62,000 bases of DNA from Chrysomallon squamiferum (lineage: Eukaryota; Mollusca; Gastropoda; Neomphalida; Peltospiridae), in assembly GCA_012295275.1 (NCBI GenBank), contig CM022679.1:10437169-10499168 (forward strand), given 5' to 3'. Shown piece by piece: positions 51,991 through 62,000 of this stretch; the first letter of the stretch is position 1; every line of letters begins with the position of its first letter. Position numbers and translations under genes: made by a program. Under the pieces are notes generated by a model that made no database searches, had not been told where the DNA came from, and was given only the letters and a program-made list of their open reading frames with translations.

Positions 51991-53559
51991 AAACACCCAC
52001 AGACGTTAATTTATTAAAATAATTAGCATTTATGTATATGCTAATTAATTAATAAACAGCAGACTGTACTGAGTTCTAAAACCTGTTTTAATTATGGAGA
52101 TTGTGTCACGTATGATGAATAATTTACACAGGCAGTGTTTATAGAGGCGTCCATTTTACGTACGTTCAGGACAAGTTTCACAGGTATGCATTATCTGAAG
52201 TATCCATTGTTAACAGTTATTTCTTTTTTGTAGGAAACAGGGTTAAAATAACAGGTAGTAGATTACCTACAGATGTAAACGTGTTGTTAAAAGTGACAGG
52301 CCACAAGAGTAGTCATATGATGAAGAATGTATAACATTATTAACATATGCGTGTTATAAATGAAAAACAAAACTAAAACAAATTATAACGTAAGGAAGGC
52401 AATTAAAAAATATGATAAAAATAAAAATCAAGAATAAAAACAATTAAACATTAATAGAAAATGAATAAATTAAATAAATATAATAAAAACAGAAAAGCGA
52501 TCTGAAATAAACTCGTATTTGATAATAAAATAAACAGCAGAATATTGACGAATATGTTATTTATTTTAGTTATTAGAAAATGATTTTATAACCTTTTTTT
52601 TAATTTTTATTTTTATTTTTATTTTTTAATAAGGAATGGTGGACCAAATGCTGTGAAAATAACAATGGAAATACTAAAATAATATGCTTTTTAGTTATGT
52701 TTCCCTTGAAAGCTTTAAGATTGTGTCTGTAAAAAGAAAAATATTTTTTTTAGTAAATAAAACAGAACATACTGGCTATTCTCAGGCCGCGCATGAACAC
52801 TTCGTGCAGGGTTTTGGCATCTTCGTAGAGGTATTCCAGAGGTTTGCCATCCAGTTTATCAAGAACCAGAGGTGAAACATGCACTCCATCCTGGAAAAAA
52901 ACACGAGATAAAACACAGAGTTAAAACACGAGTTAAAACTGTTTAAAAATTAGAATTATAAATATTTTATTCGAATGATCGATTAAATATTGTTTGAAGA
53001 TACGATAATTATTGAAGACACACACACACACACACACACACATACACAGAGAGACACACATACACAGAGAGACACACATACACACTATTACATACACATA
53101 TATTCAAATACGGGAGAAACACTTATCATTTGTATATTTTATACATGTGTCTTTGTAGATAAAAATAACATATAAACTTTGTATATATAAATTTTCAGAC
53201 AACAAATTTGACAAAGATATATATATATATATAGCCTGTAAATAATTATTTCTTGTAATATTATATGTTCAACAGTACAAATACGCATACGTTTTGTTCA
53301 TTAAAGACACGTGGACATGCAGTGCCAGTCAACAATAATAATAACAGAGAATATTCTGCTTCACTAACAAAATGCTTACCCCGATATCAACGCTCTGTCT
53401 GTTAACGTCAACCGGTGGTTTGAAAGGCTTCGGCCCTGATCCAAGGAACAACCACGACAACCCCATCAACCCGGCCACCACGCCGGACACTGCGTACCAC
53501 CACGTGTCTCCCAAATAGGTCTCCAGCAGCAACGTCGTCGACGACAGGAATTCAGACAT
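35607..53559 (-). CDS. ACSL: Long-chain-fatty-acid--CoA ligase, ACSL1/5/6 type (ACSL-B, Y-gate form)
   Basis: Exons: 53559..53380, 52890..52773, 51123..51062, 50539..50438, 49875..49776, 46112..45940, 45605..45573, 45143..45092, 44363..44290, 43912..43835, 43454..43320, 41065..40983, 40564..40414, 39914..39842, 39486..39398, 39095..38979, 38416..38363, 37762..37673, 37188..37087, 36441..36370, 35747..35607. The joined frame is 693 codons (692 aa). Exons 2-21 equal those of ACSL-A in length and phase; exon 1 is 3 nt longer. The N-terminus ([13 protein letters not shown]) leads to a membrane anchor at about 20-42 ([20 protein letters not shown]). TSGTTGDPKG binds ATP, the gate exon carries LPMAHMYER with Y319, then come [36 protein letters not shown] and TPTFKSKR. 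All key residues for acyl-adenylate formation and CoA transfer seem present. One oddity is TASAP at 427-431, where ACSL-A and human ACSL1/5 have TG(S/A)AP. The ATG directly follows the acceptor CTCTGTCAG, so the 5' UTR is on an upstream exon. Confidence 0.95.
35847..35935. repeat. (AGT)n in the last ACSL-B intron
   Basis: About 26 AGT units followed by AAT units, roughly 100 bases upstream (minus sense) of the final coding exon. Confidence 0.9.
39631..39710. repeat. (ACTAAT)n with ATCAAT variants, 18-bp higher-order unit
   Basis: ACTAAT-ACTAAT-ATCAAT is repeated about three times and flanked by more ACTAAT units, inside ACSL-B intron 14. Confidence 0.85.
39915..39973. repeat. (AAT)n abutting the ACSL-B exon 14 acceptor
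   Basis: In gene sense it reads (ATT)n running directly into ACAG, the 3' splice site of exon 14 at 39915-39916. Confidence 0.9.
41660..41932. repeat. (AAT)n, (ATG)n and (AAAT)n arrays in ACSL-B intron 11
   Basis: AAT arrays fill about 41660-41820 with a central ATG block near 41733. (AAAT)n covers 41892-41931. Confidence 0.9.
42574..42660. repeat. (TA)n and (CA)n alternating tracts
   Basis: TA runs at about 42577-42595, 42613-42639 and 42649-42657 are separated by CACACA segments. They are palindromic and alternating. Confidence 0.85.
43037..43195. repeat. Long GT/GC alternating purine-pyrimidine tract
   Basis: About 155 nt of almost strictly alternating GT, GC and AT steps, including GCGCGC blocks. 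It ends in (GT)n and lies about 125 bases downstream (minus sense) of ACSL-B exon 11. The pattern is typical of Z-DNA-prone sequence. Confidence 0.85.
43485..43746. repeat. (AAC)n, (GAT)n and (AAT)n arrays in ACSL-B intron 10
   Basis: Trinucleotide arrays fill most of the short intron between exons 10 and 11. Among them are (AAC)n at 43485-43516 and (AAT)n at about 43637-43686. Confidence 0.9.
44367..44541. repeat. (AAAT)n/(AAAG)n array forming the ACSL-B exon 9 acceptor region
   Basis: In gene sense it reads (CTTT)n and (TTTA)n running directly into TTACAG at the exon 9 acceptor (44364-44365). Confidence 0.9.
46648..46900. repeat. (AAT)n, (AGT/AGC)n and (AC)n in ACSL-B intron 5
   Basis: AAT units at 46650-46701, AGT and AGC units at about 46760-46830, and (AC)n at 46862-46893. 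Confidence 0.9.
47415..47580. repeat. 83-bp two-copy tandem duplication
   Basis: A unit of TGTATGTGGGTATATGTATA, then GGGCCTACGTGTGTAAATG, then GT, TA and AC runs starts at 47421 and again at 47504. The copies are nearly identical, so the event is recent. GGGCCTACGTG is the only non-repetitive core. Confidence 0.85.
48010..48176 (+). CDS. Possible small terminal exons of a gene nested in ACSL-B intron 5
   Basis: On the strand opposite to ACSL-B, a pyrimidine-rich acceptor (GTTTTTTTTCAAACAG) is followed by a micro-exon at about 48010-48026 (KLEILY) and a GTAAGC donor. After an intron of about 54 bases comes a second acceptor, TTTTTTTAAAACAG. An exon at 48081-48176 then reads [20 protein letters not shown] plus [11 protein letters not shown] and a TAA stop. 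An AATAAA lies 150 bases further on. Frames join in phase 0. I do not recognise the peptide. The upstream part (about 47700-47966) is also GC-richer than its surroundings and has an open frame, but no clear exon boundaries. It could be a nested gene, a long non-coding RNA or chance. Confidence 0.3.
48326..48331 (+). terminator. AATAAA polyadenylation signal of the putative nested unit
   Basis: A canonical AATAAA on the plus strand, 150 bases after the stop of the nested candidate exon. The hexamer is common in this AT-rich DNA, so the call depends on the exon being real. Confidence 0.3.
51168..51411. repeat. (ATT)n, (TTG)n, (AAT)n and (AAAT)n in ACSL-B intron 2
   Basis: ATT units at about 51167-51210, (AAT)n at 51330-51389, then (AAAT)n to about 51410. 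Confidence 0.9.
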
Positions 53560-56548
53560 CTGACAGAGCGAGAGAGAGAGCGTGTAAAAATTTAAAAAAA
53601 ACAAACAACATATGCCAACAGTGCAGTTGTAATATTAACTGGCGATGAGTCCAATAACACGGACGTGCCAATACGACATAGTGTAACAACTGATGGTTTT
53701 TCGGTTTAGTTGGTTGTCCTAGTTAAAAAGAACTCAGTTGCATGCAGCAGCTACATACAGGACGTCCAAAGACGACGACGACATCGTATTTCTCAGGTAG
53801 AGTAATTAATTTTCCTCTCCGGTATAGAAATGTTAATGTGTTGCCGCATTTCAACTAGGAAAATTAAAAAAATCGGGCTGTACTAGAGAATAAACATGTT
53901 GAACAACCCAGCCAGGGGTCAAGTTGTTACGTGCTGTTGTCAATAAGCTTGGCATAAAATAGAAAAATAAACGTTGACGTTAGTTACAGCCAAATAATTA
54001 ACTGAATGAGGATCGAGGTGTTTGGAAAAAAGCTTAATTTATGTAATAAAATTCACACCGGCAAAGATAAATATACTTTAAAATATTATGTGATGCATAT
54101 AAAAGCCAATAAATATTTATATTAACACTATGTCTTAAAATTAGAATTTAGGAAGTGATATTTGTGGAATTTAGGTCACTGATTTAACATTTTGTTTTTC
54201 AGCTGCTAGTGGTTTAAAATTATTCTTAAATATGTGCAACATAAAAATGTCTTCTGAACACAAACATCAATTATAGTTGTTGAGCCTGTACATCAAGACA
54301 GCCCAGACATACAAGATAAACTATAAGATACTGGTACGAGTACACGTGCTCTTAAATCTTACCATCGCGCACGATTCTGTCTGTATGTCTGCAGGTACGC
54401 AGGTAGTTAGTTATATATGTGATTTGGTTTTATAAGTATGTGTTTCACTTGTGTATATGAATTTGCATATGACATACATACATAAAAACACACACACACA
54501 CACTGATTTTCTTTTTCTTTTCGTTTTTTAATCTACATAATACATACTCTTTTACCACAAAAGAAACGTCTGACAATAAGCTAAAGAAATGTTTGCTATA
54601 CGCGAAGCGATAAAATGTATTAGAAAAAATTAAGTATCATTATTGCCACGTGTATATATAGCTGTCTCCATTGTGCTTAGTCATTTGATACAGAAAATTA
54701 GGCCATGTAGTTATCTTGCATATGAGAATGTAAATACTACACATGCTTCAATCTACGAGTTACGATCTGTATATAACGAGTGAAAGGGCGTAACGAGTAG
54801 TTTTATATATTCAACCACAGCGAATTGCGCAATAGGATCTCTAAGCTTTGTTAGACCGGTCAAAGAAAGGTGCTAGGTATGAATAAATATGAATTATGAT
54901 TTCCAACACTTTCTGACAGGTTTCTTGATGATTATCAAATACGTTTTAGTCACTTATACATATCACCAGTTCTACAGTTTCACCCAAATTTATCGTGCAG
55001 TTTTGTCTGTGTCACTGAAATACGATAGACATGCATGATGAATAAAGCTAAAGCCAGGTTTATTTATTTCCTTCGTTTGTAGGTTTTTGACAGAAAATAA
55101 AGAACAGGTGATCGAAATTTAAATATAAATATAACTATAACTCCTATTTTCCAAAACTATATTTTCAACTTTTCAAATGAAAAAGGCAGGATACGGAGGC
55201 AAAAATAAAAAGATTAAATGTATGTAGTCTAAAAACTAGTTCACAGTGTCATTCTCAAACTATGAAGATTGCTCACAATGCGTTCGACCACAACTATTTT
55301 TTCATCATATTTCTTTTTAGATTTATATTTCAATTCATGATTTATAGCTCTGGCAGATCCGCATACCAACAAATAAAAATGTATAAGCCTTGCCTAACAC
55401 GAGTTTGCTTTGCGTGGCTCGAAATGTGTGTCAGTGAAACAAGGAGACAGGAAAGCATATATTTATAGGCAAAAGTGAAGGTTACTGCTTTTTAAAGGAA
55501 TACGTATGCACTAATTCATTTAAGCATTTTGGTTTTACTCGAACAACTAAACAGACGACGTCGACAACAGCAGCTACTGCAGTTATTACCACTATTAACA
55601 CCGTTATTACTATAATCTAAAAATGACTGAAGGAATTAATTTACTGTTTTAAAAAAATTATAAAAATATATTTTACCTCGTTCAAAATTCTTAAACCTGT
55701 AATTGTAAAACGTCCATTGATATATATGTCCAACAACGTTTATTATTTTCTCGATTCGATTTATGTTTCCATGATTTGCAGTTTTTATAAATCCACTTTA
55801 TCGCTGATAAGATAATTTGGAGAGAAAAAAAAAAAAAAAAAGCCATTAAATCGGATGACACTCAGTAGTGCCGACCGTATTGAACTTTATTTTTCACTCA
55901 GGTCATGCGAGACCAATCACAGAACTCTTTTCTCTAATCACCCGTTCTCCTCTTATCCGGGTCAAGGACTGTAACCCGTATCTACATATCAGCGAAATAC
56001 ATGTCACGTTCTGAGCCGCTTCAAATTAACAATAACATTGATACTACTACTACTACTACCACTACTACGACTACTACTACTACTACTCAATACAATACTA
56101 CTTCTGCTGCTGCTGCAACTACTACAATTATTACAGATACTGTTAATAAGAATACTCTATCGAGTTTACACCACAGTAAGCAGGCCTACTTTACCTTGAA
56201 TTACTACTACTATTACGACTATTACTACTATTTCCACTACAACTACTACTACCACGATGGCTATTTTACGCTAAAACACGTGTCCGTGTTTAGATTTATG
56301 TCAGAGAAAGATACATTAAATAAATCAATCGTCTTACTCTTTTTCCTAAATGTTTTAGCAGTGTTCATCTGGGTTTTTTTCCTGTCTTGTTTTTTATATT
56401 GTTCGTTCACTGATATATAAATTATACAATTGAATCGCACCATTATTATTATTTCTTTCACAGTGTATATCATATTTCAACAGCCATACAAGCTCTAAAG
56501 TGCACGATATCTTTGGGTGAAGCAATATAACAGCAGTTTTCATTAGAA

Positions 56549-56669
<121 letters not shown>

Positions 56670-58161
56670 CATATCCATTTAATAATTAAAGTTCGGAAAA
56701 ATCTGTTCAACTGATGCATTCATCCTTTTAATTATCAGAGGTTGAAGTTTTAATTACCATTAAGGAAAAATGATTTAATAATTACCTGAATAAATTATAT
56801 TCGTTGTTCCTCACACAGTCAATGGAAGCATGCATGCAAATAAATATAATCAATGATTCTCGATCGATTTAGGCGCAGGACTCGTATATTTAAAGGGTGG
56901 CCACATCCATTAAGCTGATGGCCTTGGAAGTTCGAGCATGCAGAAGCTAAAGGTGATCTGTCATTGCCCAGCGAACAATATAAATAATCTATCACAATAA
57001 ACAATACACCTTTTGTCGGGGTAACGGTCTTTGGAAACTAGTATCTCGTTCTGCTCCGATACAAGTCAGAACTGGTGATCAGATCGTTCCTTCCAAATTG
57101 TATTCATTGCTTGAACTTCAGACGGCTGCGTGGGACATTTGTTTTGTAGGCGTATCTAGGGGACCGTGTTTATGCGGAAGGCATTGAATAAAAAGATGTC
57201 TTAACGTTCAATTGTTTAAAAAAAAAAGCGTCGGGCGAAGAATGGCTTATGGCTTTAGCAACGTGAATAAACTAAATAAACAGATAAAAAGCTAACTAAC
57301 TAGATTAATAAAAATGTTCTCCGAGAAACTAAAACGCTGATATATTAGCACGTGAAGGTGTGTATCTTGATATGTTCGTTGCGTTCTTTGCTTTAGTTAG
57401 GACAATATGGCCATGTAGATAACGTTTCATTGTGTTTAGTATAATTCGTTATGTCAAAATTCTGTTTATCAGAAGTGCTTTTGTTCTTAATGTCTGTATA
57501 GCATGTAGGAAGATTTAAAGCAATTTCTGAGTCTTGTTTGCTCAATAGTTTACTGTGAGCCGTTTTGTAAATTAACCTAGTATTTCGTGACCGTCTTTGC
57601 GTGCTTGGTGTAATATCGTTATGAACAGTAACGAAAGAAGTTAGCATTAGCGATAAAAGTCAAACTTTGTTTGACTTTATTTTGAAAAATGCTAACGTGA
57701 GCGCACAGAAACAAATATAAATTGCTGGTTATTTCAGATGACCGTTTCTGTAAATAATTTGGTGGAATTTGAATATATAATACACACCATAAAAAGAGCG
57801 ATAAAAAAAATACCGATCTCTAGGAAAAAGGAAATTACAGAATAATCTTTTCATAAGGAGATATACTTTTTCAAATGTTACTGATTCATAAATAAATCAA
57901 CAGAATAATATTAATAAACTCGATCCATTACCTTAATAAATAAATAAAATAAGTAAATAAATAAATAAATAAATAAATATCATAAGAACCCAATGAACGA
58001 ATGATTAAACAAATTTACTTCCGCGAAACCACCATCATTTCTGCATAAAGGGTATTACATCATTTAGCATTCTCTACATCTCTGTTTTTTTTTTTTTTTT
58101 TTTTGACGTTGTATCTAAACTGGACGAATGTTCTTTACAGAAACCACAGATCAATACTTAC

Positions 58162-58715
58162 ATTTTAAGTTCTTTCAACTTGACTTCGGTAGACGGTCAG
58201 CAAATACGAGTCTTTTCCAAGCCGTCTGCCCCAGACAGTGTCGTTTCTGGTCAAAGTTTATTCCAGCAGATATATAGGTATACCTGAACTCCGGCAGCAT
58301 TCAGACGCCAATTCACAGTTTGCTTGATTTATCCTCTGAACACCTGTTATCGAATCATCCCAGTTATTCTCTGTATCATCAGTGATTAATACAACCGACT
58401 ATTTCACCAATCTCCCAAACTTCATCTGTCTACGCTACCGGAGTCTAACGAATCAATATTCGGACGGTCTGTAGTCAAAGACGCGAATGATAACAACAAT
58501 AATTAAACCACGCGTGTTCCAACATATACCACTTACCGGTGAATTAAAAAAAAAAAAAAAAAAGAAACTTGCCGCCGACAAGTGTCACAGAAACCTACAC
58601 GAGTTTATTATATGTATCTGTCCCAAACTGACTACCAAAGGCTTACCGAACGTAATGACATTTTAAACGTTTTCGCTTCACTGCGTTGAAAATCGGGTGG
58701 TAAACAACAAATTTG
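58162..58715 (-). other. Candidate non-coding leader exon of ACSL-B
   Basis: In gene sense this stretch starts about 28 bases after a TATAAATA box and ends at the strong donor GTAAGT (58161-58156). Composition is more balanced than the flanks. Splicing to the acceptor at 53560 would remove a 4.6-kb intron. The exon is inferred from signals only. Confidence 0.3.
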
Positions 58716-58742
58716 ATAACGAGACGCGTTACAGTCTACGGC

Positions 58743-58750
58743 TATTTATA
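58743..58750 (-). promoter_or_regulatory. Candidate TATA box (TATAAATA) for ACSL-B
   Basis: In gene sense it reads GGATATAAATAGCC, a good TATA match inside GC-richer sequence. The strand and position suit a leader exon upstream of the ACSL-B coding start. TATA-like words are frequent in AT-rich DNA, but this one sits in a GC-rich context. Confidence 0.35.
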
Positions 58751-58872
58751 TCCGTGTTGCATTTGTCGTCTGCTGCAGTGAATACCCGGAGTAGTAATAC
58801 TAGTAGGTAGGCGGAGCTAGCCGACTGTTAATCATAATTATATATGCAAACAGAAACCGTACGGTGCAGAAT

Positions 58873-58874
<2 letters not shown>

Positions 58875-58903
<29 letters not shown>

Positions 58904-58935
58904 GAACGCACACGCACACACACACACACACACAT
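58875..58935. repeat. (AC)n microsatellite
   Basis: AC units with a short interruption (CGAACGCACACG), about 60 nt in total. Confidence 0.9.
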
Positions 58936-59175
58936 AATTATATAAGATTAAAAGCAATGTAACCTATGGGATACATTCATAATGTGTAATGAAATGGAGT
59001 TTGAATTATTCAGATTTGTAAATTTCATTTGAATTCATGATAATATTATGACTAGAAGCATTTTATAGCTATAACTTTATTGCCACAATAAATCTTTTAG
59101 CAGTTTACGAAAAAGTTTCGGATAGTATGAATAATGTAGATATGTTCATATATTAATATAAAGTATGTAAATTAT

Positions 59176-59206
<31 letters not shown>

Positions 59207-59439
59207 TAAATAAAACAAGATAAAATTAACGTTGAAAGTGATAAATTAAAGTAAAACAAAACAAAATAATAAATAAATAAATATAAAATAAATTACCTAT
59301 ATTAGCAAGATTTTTCTGTAGTTATGCACATATATTTTATTTTATTATTTAAGTTCAGATCTACTGTAAAATAAATAACAACAGCAGTAATAATATTGAT
59401 AATGAAAATATTGAGGAATAAATAATAATAAAAAAATAA

Positions 59440-59480
<41 letters not shown>

Positions 59481-61581
59481 AAAAAAGAACAAATAAATAA
59501 ATCTTTAAAATTTATTTGTTTAAAAACAAAAGAACGAACTGATTGCATCTTTAAAATTTTTAATTTATTTTTAAAATAAAGAAAAGATCAATTTCATAAA
59601 TTTTAAAAATAAATAAACAAACAAATAATACAGGTCAATTTGAAATTTAAAAATAAATAAATAAATAAAACAAAATTCTAATAATGTTAATAATACAAAT
59701 AAATAAAAAAATAATAATAAAAATTAAAAATAAAAAATAAAAAAAAAAAAAATAAAAGAAGAAAAACGTTTAGAACGGATATTGATTCATCGATTGATGG
59801 AACTTTCGTACAGATACGGCTGACACTGTGACACACATTTCATTGCGCAGAGAAGCAGACGACAGCTAGTAATCAGTGACGTGTCCAAGAAATCAATGCA
59901 TTACACAATTCTCTGTTTTATGTGGTGCTGTAATCACATTATACTACAGTCAATAGTCTTGTCAGTAGAACATCGTTTCCCTGTGGCCGCATTGTATTAC
60001 AACAACTGCAGCGTTGAACTCCGGGGTTTGACCAATTTTACACCAGTATGTTTGCATTAATTATGTTGCAATTACTTGGACAGGCATTATCATCATCATA
60101 ATTTTATTTTATTTTTTAATGGAAGAAATTAATTAAATCAAGAGACCGGTATTCGTGCAGATAGTAGTCTTATCTAACGAATGCAAGCATAAATATAGTT
60201 TATGCGTGTTTGTGTATGTATGTACGTATGAATGTGTATCCATAAGTAAAATAAGAGAGAGAGAGAGAAAGAAAGAACGAATCAGTCAAGAAGAAACAAG
60301 AATTTTAAAATGCTTTGTCTTAATACTGACAAACTGTCTCGAAAAACCAGTCAGTTTGACCTACTTATATTTTCAACTGATATCGCTAAAACGCGGAAAC
60401 AAAATGTGCACTTACACACAATTAGCTATAAAGTCTTTGTAATGCAGAAATTTCACTAAGTGAAGCACGTGTTAAATTTCAAGTCTGCTTGCTCCACTGT
60501 TGAGAATTGATAAACATTTTTAAAGAGAACAACAAAAATGTTGATAACTAATATCCAAATCTGGAATAAATTTATATATTTCATTTCTCAGACTAACATG
60601 ATTATAATGATAATGATGATGATGATGATAATAGTAATACTAATAATAATAATATCACTAATAATAATAACGACTATAACCAGTACTATCATCATAAAGA
60701 AGAAGAAATAATAACAATGATAATAATAATAATCATAACTCGTCTAAATCACGATTTTCGTAATTTATAATTGTATGTGGGGACCACAACCTACAGAAAA
60801 ATTGATAGAACATAATATAGTAGACCACATCATAAGTTCAGACATGTCACAAATAAATGTATGCATATGAGAACAGGACACTAATAACACTGATCTCTTA
60901 ATACCTAGGGAATTAATACAGTCTGATCATATACAATTATTTCTTGAATTCCAGACAAATAAAGACAAGTGCTACTGAACACAACCTAACGGCATATTAA
61001 ACAGAGAATGCGAGCTTCGTGATCAAATTCCTAAGTCAAAAATATTACTCTGTAGGTCTGCATGCGCAGATACAAGATTATTAGAGCATGCTCTTCATAT
61101 TCCTGTTCAGAGTTTGATGTTTGTTTTATTGAAATGCGAAATTATCAAAAAGAGTAGCGCGAACTGTTAATAGTCTGGGAGGTTGAACAATTGTGTTGGA
61201 ATTTTAAGATCCAGTGATTTTGTTAAACTGTTCATACCGAATAATGATGATGATGATAACAACAACAATTTTATTGATGCACAATTTTTTTTTTTTTTTT
61301 AAATCATTAAATATTACTGACGGTGATTGTTCAAGAAATTTATAAAATAATAACTGATTTTGACATTTTTTAATCATAACTATTATTAATTTTTGAATTT
61401 TTGAAATGTTCAGATGTTAAGTAGATACATTTTAATAACTGAATGCGCTGCATTAATTATTACATAAAAATTTATTAAACAGTCTCTCTAAATGCTCATA
61501 AAAATTCATGACCTGCAAAACAAATTAAATAAGTTGTTTTACAAGGCCTCGGTCTTCTTTGAAATTTTGCAGTAACCGTAA

Positions 61582-61583
61582 AA

Positions 61584-61630
<47 letters not shown>

Positions 61631-61632
61631 AA
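61582..61632. repeat. (AAAT)12 tetranucleotide repeat
   Basis: About twelve perfect AAAT units, followed by degenerate A-rich sequence to about 61690. Confidence 0.9.
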
Positions 61633-61901
61633 TTAAAAAAAAATAACAAAATAAATAAAAAATAAATAAAAAAACACAATAAAAAAATTAAAACGTTTCG
61701 TGAGCTTAATGTTAAAAAAACATTTAATTTTTATAATCATTTCTATAATTACTATGATTATTTTCCAATAATTTTAAAATTTATTTTTCTTAAATTTTTA
61801 ATTATCTTGAATTTGAGTTAATTATATTATTCATTTATTAATGATTTTAATGGGTTTGATTTTTTTTTTTCTCTTTTAAAAAATAATTGTAGTTTAATTT
61901 A

Positions 61902-61934
<33 letters not shown>

Positions 61935-62000
61935 GGGATTTCATTATTATTTTATTTTATTTTATTTTATTTTATTTTTTATTATTCATTTGTTCATTCA

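Noticed and set aside
56860-56970. tRNA-like sequence with a GTTCGAG box
   Set aside because: I could not draw a cloverleaf with a matching acceptor stem and anticodon arm.

Overview
This is nuclear DNA of an animal: AT-rich, intron-dense and loaded with microsatellites. All introns assigned here follow the GT-AG rule. The proteins are clearly metazoan, and a block of degenerate CCCTAA (telomere-type) repeats lies near the left end. Short introns, very AT-rich non-coding DNA and many (AAT)n, (AC)n, (AG)n and (AAAT)n tracts suggest a marine invertebrate, possibly a spiralian such as a mollusc. The sequence alone does not prove the lineage.

Layout. 1-3.7 kb is repeat-rich DNA with one unassigned GC-richer segment. 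At 3.7-3.95 kb on the minus strand there are two phase-compatible exons of an unrecognised gene. 5.94-15.26 kb (minus) is a complete SPATA20 gene: 14 coding exons, 816 codons, a thioredoxin-like CHWC domain followed by a six-hairpin glycosidase-like domain. 15.26-18.67 kb is the region between divergently transcribed genes and holds a GC-rich inverted repeat. 18.67-31.37 kb (plus) is a complete long-chain acyl-CoA synthetase of the ACSL1/5/6 type (ACSL-A): 21 coding exons, 691 aa. 31.37-35.61 kb is the spacer between two convergent genes. 35.61-53.56 kb (minus) is a second complete ACSL1/5/6-type gene (ACSL-B): 21 coding exons, 692 aa, with the same exon lengths and phases as ACSL-A. A possible small plus-strand transcription unit sits inside an ACSL-B intron at about 48 kb. 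53.56-62 kb is mostly repeats plus a candidate TATA promoter for ACSL-B.

How the genes relate. The two ACSL genes are tail-to-tail paralogues from an old inverted duplication: exon structure is fully kept while introns no longer look alike. Both should be membrane-anchored enzymes that activate long-chain fatty acids with ATP and CoA. The most interesting point is the 26-codon 'gate' exon. ACSL-A has Phe and ACSL-B has Tyr in the LPMAHM(F/Y)ER motif, the contrast that vertebrate ACSL genes are reported to make by alternative splicing. Nothing links SPATA20 functionally to the ACSL pair beyond adjacency. I found no evidence for a wholly new system.
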